36,329 nt of DNA from Sporosarcina luteola (GCF_007991495.1 NZ_BJYL01000041.1:1-36329), one strand, 5' to 3'. Counted from the first letter of the stretch, positions 1-9,183 are shown. Made by a program: numbers and translations. The notes: generated from the letters alone by a model not told the origin.

Positions 1-80
1 TCGTGAGATTAAATGGCCGTTCTATAAAAGAATGAGCCCTTGTGAGATTAACTGGGCCTACCTTTACCGAGAATGACCCA
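1..80. repeat. imperfect 40-bp direct repeat, two copies
   Basis: Positions 1-40 and 41-80 can be aligned. Both contain GTGAGATTAA followed by TGG, a diverged centre, and GAATGA with CC near the end. The array may extend left of the window. The rest of 81-200 is AT-rich and shows no gene. Confidence 0.5.
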
Positions 81-202
81 TCATTATCTCTTTTAACTAT
101 TCCAAATTTCTGTCACTTATACAAGTAATTTTGCTGAACTGTTCAACAACCAATGCATACTTTCAACGCGAACTTATTTTCAACACTCCTGCATTTTATT
201 TA

Positions 203-261
203 TTGACATCAAGCACAACAAGATTTATATTTACTATGTTAGTAATTTACTAAATCAGTAA
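203..261 (+). promoter_or_regulatory. sigma-A promoter with two tandem operator-like palindromes
   Basis: A -35 TTGACA (203-208) and a -10 TATATT (226-231) are 17 bp apart. Two 15-bp palindromes of the form TTACT-N5-AGTAA follow at 231-245 and 247-261, one base apart. They cover the end of the -10, the expected start of transcription and the start of the ribosome binding site. A repressor bound here should block the downstream MATE operon. No candidate repressor gene lies next to it, so the regulator is unknown. Confidence 0.7.
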
Positions 262-274
262 AGGGGATAAAAAA

Positions 275-754
275 ATGAATATACCAACACATTTGAAACA
301 CAAACCCGTAATTGTTGCTGAGAATTATGCGAATATCGATGGAAGGACTGCGTATAAAACGGATGCGCAAGGACTATCGCTCGGACTTGCACAATGGAAT
401 GACCGCGGAAAAGTGGATATTTCTGCAAAAGTATGGCGGCATACGGGAGGAAAATGGTCTCGCCAGTCAGAAGAGCTGCCGCTTCATCGAGTTCTTGACC
501 TCGCTATATTAGTATGCGAGTCGCAGCTTTACTTTAAAGATGCGTACCGTTATGAAGATTTATATGATCCTGAAAATCCGGTTATTAAACGTGTGGGGCT
601 TCAAGGGGATGCGATGACGGTAGAAGTATGTACAGAGAATGATCAAATTAAAGAGGATATCCAATTGTTCAATCAGGCGTTAAGTAATGATGGTGAATTG
701 ATCGGCGAACGTTTACGTACGTTGTCACGCGTCTTGAAGGAAATGGGGTATTAA
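275..754 (+). CDS. DUF6530-like conserved hypothetical protein
   Basis: A 159-residue soluble protein with no signal peptide or membrane segment. From memory it resembles the small DUF6530 proteins of Bacillales, for which I know no function. The N-terminal half is rich in charged and aromatic residues, and the C-terminus is helical with a run of Leu and Arg. The ATG is well placed behind an AAGGGG site at 260-265. The gene ends 24 bp before the MATE gene and shares its promoter, so the two are probably co-transcribed. A role in export or stress is only suggested by that neighbour. I see no catalytic motif. Confidence 0.65.
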   Translation: MNIPTHLKHKPVIVAENYANIDGRTAYKTDAQGLSLGLAQWNDRGKVDISAKVWRHTGGKWSRQSEELPLHRVLDLAILVCESQLYFKDAYRYEDLYDPENPVIKRVGLQGDAMTVEVCTENDQIKEDIQLFNQALSNDGELIGERLRTLSRVLKEMGY

Positions 755-778
755 TTTTATAGCGGAGAGGAACAAATT

Positions 779-2155
779 ATGAATGAAACACTATTACGCG
801 ATGACAAGGCATTAAAGAAAGCGTTCATCAGTTTTCTACTGCCAATCATGTTCGCGAATATTTTACAATCCCTTGGTCAAATTTTCGGGATGTTTTTAGT
901 GGGAAGAAATCTAGGAGTGGATGCTTTGGCAGCAATATCTGCGTTCTTCCCGTTCTTCTTCTTTCTAATGGCATTTGCAATCGGCATCGGTTCTGGGAGT
1001 TCGATATTGGTAGGACAAACCTTTGGGGCAGGCAATATTGATAAAATGAAGCAAGTTGTTGGCGTTACGTTAGCAGCAACGTCTCTTTTATCGATTGTCG
1101 TCGCTATTTTCGGCGGTGTATTCATTGAAACCATTTTGCGTATCATGCAGACACCTGAAAATATCTTTGCGCAAAGTGTTTCCTATGCCCGCATTTTATT
1201 TTTCACATTACCGATTATGTTCATTTACATGGTGTATACGACTTTCTTACGGGGAGTCGGTGATTCCAAGACGCCATTCATTTTCTTGGTAATTAGCGTG
1301 GTAGTAAATATCGCATTACTCCCTGTCCTTATGTTCGGGTGGCTTGGCTTGCCTCGTTTTGGTTTGAATGGTGCTGCATACGCATCAGTGTTGTCCAATC
1401 TTATAACACTTCTATTATTGTTGCTTTATTTGCATAAGAAACAGCATAGTTTGCGGTTGGATAAATCAGTCTTGCAATACTTCAGATTAAAGAAGGATAT
1501 TTTGTCATCCTTACTGAAACTGGCAATCCCATCCAGCATAAGCATGGTCGCGATTTCGGTTGCTGAAATTGCGATCATTGGCTTTGTAAACGTCTATGGA
1601 TCCAGCGCGACAGCCGCTTATGGTGTCGTTAATCAGATTGGCGGATATGCACAAATGCCCGCGATGAGTATCGCAATTGCTACCTCCGTTTTCGTAGCAC
1701 AAGCTCTTGGCGCGAGTTCCACGGAGATGATTCAAAAAATCCGACAGGTCAGTGTACGTCTGAACTATGTATTAGGCGGAATTATCATAGGGATTATGTA
1801 TCTGTTTGCTGAACCAATTTTAGGACTGTTCATTGACCATGCTGAAACTCTTTCCATTGCGAAAAATTATTTATTTATCACGTTTTGGAGTTATATTATA
1901 TTCGGGCATATGCAAACCGTAACTGCCACGATGCGCGCAACAGGCGTTGTCCTCTGGCCGACCATCTTTTTAGTTCTTTCGATATGGGCATGTGAAGTAC
2001 CTGTCGCTTATTTCCTATCCCGACACACTTCCCTTCAATTAAATGGGGTGTGGGCAGCGTATGCAATAACATTCTGTGTGAATTTCATTGCCCAATATAC
2101 GTATTTCCAAACGAGATGGAAAAAGAAAACGTTGCAGGTTATGTTGCGTGATTGA
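779..2155 (+). CDS. MATE family multidrug efflux transporter
   Basis: A 458-residue protein with about 12 hydrophobic segments in two related halves, the size and layout of the MATE family (NorM/DinF-like). These are inner-membrane antiporters that export drugs or cationic toxic compounds in exchange for Na+ or H+. Typical features are the N-terminal FISFLLPIMFANILQSLGQ segment and the DALAAIS stretch, with an equivalent AATAAYG-containing region in the second half. The start follows a GGAGAGGA site. It is the second gene of a two-gene unit whose promoter carries two palindromes, which suggests substrate-induced expression. The actual substrate cannot be read from sequence. Confidence 0.9.
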   Translation: MNETLLRDDKALKKAFISFLLPIMFANILQSLGQIFGMFLVGRNLGVDALAAISAFFPFFFFLMAFAIGIGSGSSILVGQTFGAGNIDKMKQVVGVTLAATSLLSIVVAIFGGVFIETILRIMQTPENIFAQSVSYARILFFTLPIMFIYMVYTTFLRGVGDSKTPFIFLVISVVVNIALLPVLMFGWLGLPRFGLNGAAYASVLSNLITLLLLLLYLHKKQHSLRLDKSVLQYFRLKKDILSSLLKLAIPSSISMVAISVAEIAIIGFVNVYGSSATAAYGVVNQIGGYAQMPAMSIAIATSVFVAQALGASSTEMIQKIRQVSVRLNYVLGGIIIGIMYLFAEPILGLFIDHAETLSIAKNYLFITFWSYIIFGHMQTVTATMRATGVVLWPTIFLVLSIWACEVPVAYFLSRHTSLQLNGVWAAYAITFCVNFIAQYTYFQTRWKKKTLQVMLRD

Positions 2156-2176
2156 TTAAATTTCTAAAAAGAAATA

Positions 2177-2212
2177 AAACAGGACCGCCCCCTTATCGGA
2201 ACGGTCCTGTTT
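2177..2212. terminator. bidirectional rho-independent terminator
   Basis: An 11-bp stem AAACAGGACCG / CGGTCCTGTTT encloses a 14-nt loop. T-rich sequence follows on both strands. It lies between the convergent MATE and DUF779 genes and probably serves both. Confidence 0.85.
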
Positions 2213-2221
2213 TCCCTATTA

Positions 2222-2581
2222 TTAAAGCTTTTTCACTTCTTCATATTCCTCTTCCGTAAATACGCGGGATTGAATGATGAAATGTTTCTCCTCCACGCTG
2301 TCGAGTGAAAAACTGGCTCCCCGGCCTTCAATGACGTCGAGAATCAGTTGTGTATGCTTCCAATAATCGTATTGACTTTTGTGCATATAGAATGGAACGT
2401 CTTCAAGTGTACCGAGATGTACGTCTATATCTCCTAAGCGGAAATCGCCTTCTCTGTAGCACATCGGGGCAGAACCCTCACAGCAGCCGCCCGACTGGTA
2501 TAACATCATTGACCCGTGGATTTTTTTCAAATAGTTGATGAAATCTGCTGCCTCTTTTGTTGCAACGACACGTTCTACCAT
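2222..2581 (-). CDS. DUF779 family protein, partner of aldehyde dehydrogenase
   Basis: A 119-residue protein of the DUF779 family. It carries the family's Cys-rich stretch GGCCEGSAPMC (Cys33, Cys34, Cys41), which looks like a metal-binding or redox site, although the biochemical role is not established to my knowledge. Members are very often encoded directly beside acetaldehyde-type aldehyde dehydrogenases. That is the case here: the start lies 20 bp downstream of the dehydrogenase stop, on the same strand, with an AAAGGATC ribosome binding site. The two genes almost certainly form one transcript that ends at the terminator at 2177-2212. Confidence 0.85.
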   Translation of the reverse strand: MVERVVATKEAADFINYLKKIHGSMMLYQSGGCCEGSAPMCYREGDFRLGDIDVHLGTLEDVPFYMHKSQYDYWKHTQLILDVIEGRGASFSLDSVEEKHFIIQSRVFTEEEYEEVKKL

Positions 2582-2601
2582 GTATAACAGATCCTTTCGA
2601 T

Positions 2602-4122
2602 TTAGAAGAATCCTTGAGCGTCTTTATCGTAGCTAACTAATAGACATTTTGTTTGTGAGTAATGTTCAAGCATCATTGCGTGGTTTTCGCGGCCGATACC
2701 TGACAATTTGAATCCGCCAAATGCTGCGCCAGCAGGGTATTGGTGGTATGTGTTTGTCCAAACGCGACCTGCCTCAATTCCGCGTCCTGCACGGTAGGCA
2801 GTGTCGCCGATACGTGACCAAACTCCTGCACCTAAGCCGTAAAGTGTGTCGTTAGCAATTTCCATCGCTTCGTCGAAGTCTTTGAAGGTCGTAACGGAAA
2901 GAACAGGTCCAAAGATTTCTTCTTGGAAGATGCGCATTTTGTTGTCGCCTTTGAAGACGGTCGGTTGGATGTAGTTGCCGTTTTCAAGGTCGCCGCCAAG
3001 ATGATTCTCTTCCCCTCCGAATAGCAATTCAGCGCCTTCTTCTTTACCAAGTTTGATATAAGAAAGGATTTTTTCTTTTTGTTCATTCGAAGCTTGTGCA
3101 CCCATCATTACTTCTGTATCAAGCGGGTTGCCGACTTTGATCGCCTTTACACGTTCGAGCGCGCGCTCCATGAATTTGTCATAGATGGATTCTTGAATCA
3201 ATGCACGCGATGGGCATGTGCAAATTTCACCAGAATTCAATGCGAACATGACGAAGCCTTCGATTGCTTTATCCAAGTAGGAATCGTCTTTATCCATAAC
3301 ATCCTCAAAGAATACGTTCGGTGATTTACCGCCAAGTTCAAGTGTGACAGGAATGATGTTTTCAGTTGCATATTGCATAATTTGACGGCCGACAGCTGTG
3401 GAACCTGTGAATGCGATTTTCGCGATGCGCGGGTTTGTCGCAAGCGGCTTGCCGACTTCAATACCGAAACCATTAACAATGTTCAATACACCTGCTGGAA
3501 GAATGTCTTGAATCAATTCCATAACGACCATAATGGAAGCCGGCGTTTGTTCAGCAGGTTTTAGAACGATACAGTTTCCTGCAGCTAAAGCCGGAGCAAT
3601 TTTCCATGTTGCCATCAGGATCGGGAAATTCCAAGGAATGATTTGTCCAACAACGCCAAGCGGCTCTTGGAAATGATAAGCAACTGTATCATTGTCTACT
3701 TGAGTTGTACGGCCTTCTTGCGCACGGATTACGCCTGCGAAATAACGGAAATGGTCAATTGCTAAAGGGATATCAGCATTTAATGTTTCGCGGACTGCTT
3801 TCCCGTTATCCCATGTTTCCGCAACTGCGATCATTTCAAGATTTTCTTCCATGCGATCCGCAATTTTATTTAAAATACGTGCACGTTCAGTAGTAGATGT
3901 TTTGCCCCATGCAGTTTTTGCTGCATGTGCCGCGTCTAATGCAAGTTCAATATCTTCAGCTGAAGAGCGAGCTGCCTTTGTAAATACTTTCCCTGTTACT
4001 GGTGACTTATTTTCAAAGTATTGACCGTTTACCGGCGCAACCCATTTACCGCCAATAAAGTTATCATACTTCTCTTTGAAATGAATAACTGCACCTTCTG
4101 TATTCGGATTGGAGTAAATCAT
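2602..4122 (-). CDS. NAD-dependent aldehyde dehydrogenase (acetaldehyde type)
   Basis: A 506-residue class of aldehyde dehydrogenase that oxidises aldehydes, probably acetaldehyde or other short-chain substrates, to acids with NAD+. Visible signatures are PWNFP with Asn165, the cofactor-binding FTGSTAVG at 239-246, LELGGKSPN with the general base Glu262, and GEICTCPSR with the catalytic Cys301. The double Cys in that last motif is typical of the AcoD/ExaC-like branch, which pairs with DUF779 as seen here. The ATG is preceded by GAAGGAGA at good spacing. The upstream region has a possible -10 TATAAT but no convincing -35, so another factor may control it. Ethanol, acetoin or amine breakdown are all possible contexts. 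Confidence 0.92.
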   Translation of the reverse strand: MIYSNPNTEGAVIHFKEKYDNFIGGKWVAPVNGQYFENKSPVTGKVFTKAARSSAEDIELALDAAHAAKTAWGKTSTTERARILNKIADRMEENLEMIAVAETWDNGKAVRETLNADIPLAIDHFRYFAGVIRAQEGRTTQVDNDTVAYHFQEPLGVVGQIIPWNFPILMATWKIAPALAAGNCIVLKPAEQTPASIMVVMELIQDILPAGVLNIVNGFGIEVGKPLATNPRIAKIAFTGSTAVGRQIMQYATENIIPVTLELGGKSPNVFFEDVMDKDDSYLDKAIEGFVMFALNSGEICTCPSRALIQESIYDKFMERALERVKAIKVGNPLDTEVMMGAQASNEQKEKILSYIKLGKEEGAELLFGGEENHLGGDLENGNYIQPTVFKGDNKMRIFQEEIFGPVLSVTTFKDFDEAMEIANDTLYGLGAGVWSRIGDTAYRAGRGIEAGRVWTNTYHQYPAGAAFGGFKLSGIGRENHAMMLEHYSQTKCLLVSYDKDAQGFF

Positions 4123-4430
4123 AGTTGAACGTCTCCTTCATAAATGATATTGAAAATACATCTATTATATTATCTTTAAATATTAATAATAGGTGACTTT
4201 CTATCTTTGTTTTACTCCATTATCACTAGTTTCACAAGGGAAATGACTTAGATTCAAATCAAAAATCCCTATAAAAGTTATAGGGAAATAGTTATATAAC
4301 AGTAGAAAGCTATTCAAGTGGCTTTTCTTCATGTTTCTATTCAATTTTAATTTGTGTTACAGAACAAACCGGCTTTGACAAGAAAATAGATGATCTTTCA
4401 TCGAAATCATATTAGCACTCGAACGCTTTC
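4123..4430. other. divergent intergenic region with a 19-bp palindrome
   Basis: No gene is seen between the dehydrogenase and the bce operon. A perfect inverted repeat CCCTATAA-AAG-TTATAGGG lies at 4267-4285, about 145 bp upstream of the dehydrogenase start, followed by a smaller GTTATATAAC palindrome. A lone TTTCACAA half-site occurs around 4230. The palindrome may be an operator for either side; its regulator is unknown. Confidence 0.45.
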
Positions 4431-4504
4431 GAACAAAAATGTAAGTTTCAATGATCGTTTTGTTCGTTATTTCGATGGATGGCTCCTTTATCGCACGGTA
4501 TGAT
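4431..4504 (+). promoter_or_regulatory. candidate BceR box and promoter of bceAB
   Basis: GAACA-AAAA-TGTAA at 4431-4444 matches the known BceR target pattern TNACA-N4-TGTAA with one mismatch. It shares a 16-base core (ACAAAAATGTAAGTTT) with the box before bceR. A -10 TATGAT lies at 4499-4504 with a poor -35 at 17 bp (TGGATG), as expected for an activator-dependent promoter. The exact start of transcription is inferred. Confidence 0.65.
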
Positions 4505-4540
4505 GAAGACATCATTAAAGATGAGTTGGGGGAATATGTG

Positions 4541-5308
4541 ATGGATATCGTTTTACAGGCGACAGGCATCCGGAAAGTATTTGGAACTAAATCGAATTTG
4601 GTTCCTGTGCTCGATAATATTGATTTCAACGTCCAGGAAGGGGAGATTGTCGGCATTATGGGTCCTTCCGGGGCAGGCAAAACGTCGCTACTGAACATTT
4701 TAGCTACGATTGATAAGCCGACGTCCGGCAGTGTACGGATAAGCGGAACGGAGATTACAAGTTTAAGCGATGAGCCATTATCTGAGTTTAGACGGGAAAA
4801 GCTCGGATTCATTTTCCAAGATTATAATTTGCTTGATTCATTGACGATACGGGAAAATATTATGTTGCCGATGACGTTTTCCAATAAATTCGATCTAACG
4901 ACAGATGTTAGAGTGACGGAAATTGCCGGGAAGCTTGGCATAGAGACTATTTTGAACCGCTATCCTTATGAAACATCCGGCGGGCAAAAGCAGCGCACCG
5001 CAGCCGCCCGGGCGATTATACATAATCCAAGGCTCGTTCTCGCGGATGAACCGACTGGTGCGTTGGATTCAAAAGCTTCAATGGATTTACTGTCGGCATT
5101 CCAATTAATGAATGATGAATACGGGACGACGATTTTGATGGTTACGCACGATGCATTCGCGGCGAGCTATTGCGACCGCATCGTTTTCATGAAGGACGGC
5201 AAATTATTTACCGAGCTTGTGAAGGGCGATAATGATCGGAAATCTTTTTTCGATCGGCTCGTGACGACATTGTCATCCTTAGGGGGCGGCAGTTATGACA
5301 TTATTTGA
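4541..5308 (+). CDS. bceA: BceA-type peptide antibiotic ABC transporter ATP-binding protein
   Basis: A 255-residue ATPase of the BceA family (usual length about 250). It powers the BceB permease in sensing and resisting cell-wall antibiotics such as bacitracin or related peptides that target lipid II cycle intermediates. It has Walker A GPSGAGKT (41-48), a Q-loop FQDYN, signature TSGGQKQR and Walker B with LADEPTGALD. I chose the ATG at 4541 because a GGGGGA site precedes it and the product then begins like its relatives; a longer reading frame from 4451 would add 30 residues unlike the family. It overlaps bceB by 14 bases. Confidence 0.92.
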   Translation: MDIVLQATGIRKVFGTKSNLVPVLDNIDFNVQEGEIVGIMGPSGAGKTSLLNILATIDKPTSGSVRISGTEITSLSDEPLSEFRREKLGFIFQDYNLLDSLTIRENIMLPMTFSNKFDLTTDVRVTEIAGKLGIETILNRYPYETSGGQKQRTAAARAIIHNPRLVLADEPTGALDSKASMDLLSAFQLMNDEYGTTILMVTHDAFAASYCDRIVFMKDGKLFTELVKGDNDRKSFFDRLVTTLSSLGGGSYDII

Positions 5309-7256
5309 CGTCGTTTTGAAAAACATTAAACATAATATCCAAAAGTATTTTATTTATATCGCTTCTCTTATTTTTAGCGTGCTTATTTATTTCACATTCG
5401 TTTCTTTGCAATACAATGAGCAAATCAGCGCGGCGTTTGCAAGAGAAGATAAGATGGGGCCTCTTTTGACGGGCGTTTCCGTTTTACTGTCTTTATTCAT
5501 CATGGTGTTTGTTTGGTATTCCAATGCGTTTTTCATTACCAACCGGAAACAGGAAATCGGGCTTTATTCACTAGTCGGCGGGACGAAGAAGGAAATCGGG
5601 AAAATGCTGTTTTATGAAAATATGTCATTAGGTATTCTCGCGTTAGTTATTGGGATCGGCCTTGGACAATTATTTTCAACGTTCTTTAGTATGATTTTGC
5701 TTAAAGTGATGGGAATTTCAATCGTCGTCCAGTTTTCCATTCAGCCGGCGGCCATCATACAGACAGCGCTAGTTTTCCTATTCATTATGTCGATTACATC
5801 GTTCCAAGGGTATTTGATCACGTATCGGTTCAAATTGATTGAGCTGTTTCAGGCAAAACAAAAGGTGCAGCAACAATGGAAGCCGTCTTACATTTTCGCG
5901 TTGCTTGCAATCGCATTAATCGGCTTTGGTTATTGGAGCCTTTTACATGCATTCGAATCAAAAAGCTGGACCGATCATTTCGGTAGAAACTTCACAATGA
6001 TTTTGATTGTCCTTATCATTGGATCCTATTTACTTTTCCATACGGGCAGCGGATTTCTCGTTCATGTATGGCAGAAAAGGAAAAAATCCTATCAACGATG
6101 GAAGAATTTGTTGACGCTCACACAATTAAAAAGTCGGCTACGCAGCAACGGGCTGCTATTGACTGTCATTTCCGTACTGAATGGCGTAACACTCATTGCA
6201 TTCGGTTTTGCTTATACAATTTACTTTAATACATTGCAAACACTAGAAGATCATGTGCCTTATAGTTATCAGTTCGGTGCCCAATCGGAATCTGCAGACA
6301 TTGAAATTACAAAAATCCTAGCGGAACACGAGGAGCATCCTGTCATTTTTGATGAAACATTCGAGTATTTGGCAGTTCTTGGGTCTGCAAACGAGCTTGA
6401 CTCCGTGCCCGGAGGTTTTCTATATTACAGGGACTCTTTCTCTGTGCTGTCTGTTTCAACATACAATCTGCTCGCGGAAAAGCTGGGGCGTACTCAAGTT
6501 AATACATTAACAGAGAATGAAACGATCATGATGGGGAGAAATTTCATCGGTTCGCAAAAGAAGGATGAGAATGTCGGCAATAAGTTATCGCTTACTAGTC
6601 CTGAAGGGGACATCCCATTTCGGGTAATCGGCAATAAAGTCGAAACCTTATTTTCATACAATGTGCAGCCGTCCGCATTGATTGTGAATGACCAAGTATA
6701 TGAACGTTTGAAAATAGGAACGCCAACGCACGCGACCCGAGTCATACAGGTAAGCAATCAGAAGGAATCCGATCGTTTAACAGACGATTTGAAAGCGGTC
6801 TATGAATGGAATGGGATTGAAACGGAGTGGTTTGAGCCGGATAAAGACTTTTATAGTTTTTCAGAAAGCTATCAAACGGCACAATCCATATACGGCCTGC
6901 TTATTTTTGTGTTCGGTTTCATGGGGCTCGTCTTTTTAGTCGCGACGGGAAGCGTCATTTATTTTAAAACGTTGACAGAAGCGGCGGAAGACCGGCAACG
7001 TTACGAAATTTTACGTAAAATTGGACTGAGCCGCAGGAAAGTGAAAGCGCTGATTGCGAGACAAACATTTCTTTTATTCCTTCTCCCTTTACTAGTGGGG
7101 ATTGCGCATAGTTCCATCATTCTTGCGTCACTCTCCAATGTGATGGCGATCAATTTCCTCTATCCCGTTTCGATCAGTGTCGCTGTGTATATGTGTCTAT
7201 ATGGGGTTTATTATCAAATGACCGTTGCAACTGCAAATAAACTTGTGAATCTGTAA
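5295..7256 (+). CDS. bceB: BceB-type ABC transporter permease
   Basis: A 653-residue membrane protein with the Bce-type layout: an N-terminal hydrophobic segment, groups of FtsX-like membrane segments, a large extracellular domain of roughly 200 residues (about 320-520) before the last three membrane segments, and a C-terminal bundle. In this family the permease both removes the antibiotic from its lipid target and signals transport flux to the histidine kinase. It overlaps bceA by 14 bases and is translated with it. The facing bceRS genes on the other strand complete the module. The drug recognised cannot be deduced from sequence, because the extracellular domain varies quickly. Confidence 0.9.
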   Translation: MTLFDVVLKNIKHNIQKYFIYIASLIFSVLIYFTFVSLQYNEQISAAFAREDKMGPLLTGVSVLLSLFIMVFVWYSNAFFITNRKQEIGLYSLVGGTKKEIGKMLFYENMSLGILALVIGIGLGQLFSTFFSMILLKVMGISIVVQFSIQPAAIIQTALVFLFIMSITSFQGYLITYRFKLIELFQAKQKVQQQWKPSYIFALLAIALIGFGYWSLLHAFESKSWTDHFGRNFTMILIVLIIGSYLLFHTGSGFLVHVWQKRKKSYQRWKNLLTLTQLKSRLRSNGLLLTVISVLNGVTLIAFGFAYTIYFNTLQTLEDHVPYSYQFGAQSESADIEITKILAEHEEHPVIFDETFEYLAVLGSANELDSVPGGFLYYRDSFSVLSVSTYNLLAEKLGRTQVNTLTENETIMMGRNFIGSQKKDENVGNKLSLTSPEGDIPFRVIGNKVETLFSYNVQPSALIVNDQVYERLKIGTPTHATRVIQVSNQKESDRLTDDLKAVYEWNGIETEWFEPDKDFYSFSESYQTAQSIYGLLIFVFGFMGLVFLVATGSVIYFKTLTEAAEDRQRYEILRKIGLSRRKVKALIARQTFLLFLLPLLVGIAHSSIILASLSNVMAINFLYPVSISVAVYMCLYGVYYQMTVATANKLVNL

Positions 7257-7260
7257 AGGA

Positions 7261-7284
7261 ACGGGAAGGGGTCGCCTTTCCCGT
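7261..7284. terminator. hairpin between convergent bceB and bceS
   Basis: ACGGGAA and TTCCCGT pair around a short loop, and inner GG/CC pairs extend the stem. A T-rich stretch follows on the plus strand, so it mainly serves bceAB. There is no good T-run on the minus strand. Confidence 0.6.
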
Positions 7285-7285
7285 A

Positions 7286-8311
7286 TTATTTGACAATCGA
7301 GTAATAATCATCACCTTTCCGGAAATGGACAGTTACGATTGTATACAACTTTTCCTTGGAAGAGATTGTCACTCTATGCCCTACCTTGTCGAGAATTTTT
7401 TTCGCGATATACAAGCCCATTCCGGTTGACTTACGATTGACACGCCCATTCGTACCGGTAAATCCTAATTGGAAGACACGCCTTATGTCCTGCTGAGGAA
7501 TACCGATGCCCTCGTCCTTTATTGACAATCTGACCTCCCCGGAATCTTCCTCCGAGATGAACGTGATCGTTCCCCCGTCGTTTGAATACTTTAATGCATT
7601 GGAGACGAATTCCGATAACGAGTAGACAATCCATTTACTGTCAGTTTCAACGACCACGGGCTGAATATGGAGGTCAACTTTTATCTTCCGTCTAATGAAC
7701 TCCTTTGCAAATTGCTTCACGACAGACTTGACGATTGTATCGAGTTCCGTTCTGGAGATGAAATAATCACGAGCGAAATGGTCGGTTCTTGTGAAATAAA
7801 GGGCTTGATTGACGCTTCTTTCAATGCGTGAAATTTCCTCCAAAATGCTCTCGTTATCCGGATTTTCCTTCGCTTGCTCCAGAATCAATCTACTAATCGC
7901 AATCGGTGTTTTAATATCGTGGAACCATGTTGTCATGAATTCCATCGACTCCTTTTTATCTTGAAGGATGGATGTTAGTTGCTGCTGATGCGCGTCGTTC
8001 ACGGATTGCAGCATTTCCAAATACAATTGCTGTTCGTACGTTTTCGCAGCGCCAATGCCGTCCTGTATAAACATTCCGTTGCTCCAGCGGGAACTGAGCT
8101 CCTTATGATGCTTTGCGATCGTATAATAATCAATCGTCAAATAGGCCATGAGGAAAATGAGCGCAACGGCATGGATGTAAAGAAGGTTGGAAAAATGGAT
8201 GGACATCGTCGGCTCGACATATAGCATGATCGAAATAAATACCATAATCGCCGCATATAGGATGAGCAGCCGTTTTTGAAAGCGGATGTATTGGCTGAAT
8301 GACGTCCTCAT
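7286..8311 (-). CDS. bceS: BceS-type intramembrane-sensing histidine kinase
   Basis: A 341-residue sensor kinase with two membrane segments (about 15-32 and 42-62) joined by a very short loop and no extracellular sensor domain, which is characteristic of kinases that read the state of a Bce transporter. The H-box WFHDIKTP places the phosphorylated His at 131. The ATPase region has SEFVSNALKYS (Asn238), DEGIGIP and the GMGLYIAKK lid. It overlaps bceR by four bases (ATGA), so both are one transcript. The genes face bceAB rather than follow them. Confidence 0.92.
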   Translation of the reverse strand: MRTSFSQYIRFQKRLLILYAAIMVFISIMLYVEPTMSIHFSNLLYIHAVALIFLMAYLTIDYYTIAKHHKELSSRWSNGMFIQDGIGAAKTYEQQLYLEMLQSVNDAHQQQLTSILQDKKESMEFMTTWFHDIKTPIAISRLILEQAKENPDNESILEEISRIERSVNQALYFTRTDHFARDYFISRTELDTIVKSVVKQFAKEFIRRKIKVDLHIQPVVVETDSKWIVYSLSEFVSNALKYSNDGGTITFISEEDSGEVRLSIKDEGIGIPQQDIRRVFQLGFTGTNGRVNRKSTGMGLYIAKKILDKVGHRVTISSKEKLYTIVTVHFRKGDDYYSIVK

Positions 8312-8982
8312 GAGAGGATGTATCCTTGCCCTTTTTTCGTTTGAATATACCCTTCCATCCCGTGTTCATCCAGTTTGCGGCGCAATCGGTTGATGTTGAC
8401 AGTGAGTGTATTGTCGTCGATGAAATTTTCATCCTCCCAAAGAGCCGCCATCAATTCATCCCGCGGGATAATTTCATTTTTACGTTCAAGCAGGACGCAA
8501 AGGATCCGAAATTCATTTTTCGTCAATTCGATCTCCCCATCTCGAGTAGAGAGGGCCGCCCTCTTTACATGAAGCTTTAACTCCCGGTGAGTGAGCAGGT
8601 CGGTATCCGCTTGATGGTATGTATACGTCCGTCGCAGCAGCGCATGAATTTTTGTGATCAACATCTCCATCGAAAATGGCTTTTGAATGAAGTCATCGCC
8701 GCCCATATTAAGGGCCATCATCATATCCATCGTTTCTGTCCGGGATGATAGGAAGACAATTGGTACATTTGAATGCCTCCGAATCCGTTCACACCAATAA
8801 AACCCATTCATATAAGGCAGATTAATATCGAGCAGAATGAGTTGCGGTTTCACCGTCAGGACTGTATCTTCCACATGACGGAAATCTTCCGCAACATGCA
8901 CCGCATACCCCCAGTTTTGCAATTCCGCCGCAATCAACGAACGGATTTTCACTTCATCTTCCACGATTAGAATGGTAAACAT
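8308..8982 (-). CDS. bceR: BceR-type response regulator
   Basis: A 224-residue OmpR-family regulator with an N-terminal receiver domain (acidic pair Glu8-Asp9, phosphorylated Asp52 in LLLDINLP, Lys in IQKPF) and a C-terminal winged helix ending in TKKGQGYILS. It should activate bceAB when its kinase detects antibiotic transport. I set the start at the ATG at 8982, which follows GGAGG at 7-base spacing and gives the canonical receiver N-terminus. A longer frame reaching 9075 would run through the promoter and part of the operator. The preceding promoter has a perfect BceR-type box, so autoregulation is likely. Confidence 0.92.
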   Translation of the reverse strand: MFTILIVEDEVKIRSLIAAELQNWGYAVHVAEDFRHVEDTVLTVKPQLILLDINLPYMNGFYWCERIRRHSNVPIVFLSSRTETMDMMMALNMGGDDFIQKPFSMEMLITKIHALLRRTYTYHQADTDLLTHRELKLHVKRAALSTRDGEIELTKNEFRILCVLLERKNEIIPRDELMAALWEDENFIDDNTLTVNINRLRRKLDEHGMEGYIQTKKGQGYILS

Positions 8983-9046
8983 TTCGCTTCCTCCCCTACG
9001 CCTGACACACTTAAACCCCCGGCAAGCTTCTATTATGCTGATTGTA

Positions 9047-9088
9047 TCATAGGCAGCCAGCTGAAAAACTGTCATGACAAAAATGTAA
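9047..9088 (-). promoter_or_regulatory. bceRS promoter with BceR box
   Basis: On the minus strand, -35 ATGACA (9070-9075) and -10 TATGAT (9047-9052) are 17 bp apart. The box TGACA-AAAA-TGTAA at 9075-9088 matches the BceR pattern exactly and touches the -35, the usual place for a class II activator. It shares the ACAAAAATGTAAGTTT core with the bceAB box. Confidence 0.75.
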
Positions 9089-9123
9089 GTTTGCTAAGGT
9101 AGTAGACGATATTTCAATGCACT

Positions 9124-9161
9124 AAAAACAGAACCACTCCAAATGGAATGATTCTGTTTTT
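9124..9161 (-). terminator. terminator downstream of the cupin gene
   Basis: AAAAACAGAA and TTCTGTTTTT form a stem with T-rich ends on either strand. It ends the minus-strand cupin transcript just before the bceRS promoter. Confidence 0.7.
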
Positions 9162-9183
9162 ACGCATTGGGAGCTGTCTCCTT

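Noticed and set aside
4225..4240. Rex operator before the aldehyde dehydrogenase
   Set aside because: TTTCACAA gives one half-site only; the other half does not match TTGTGAA, so this is not a convincing Rex site.
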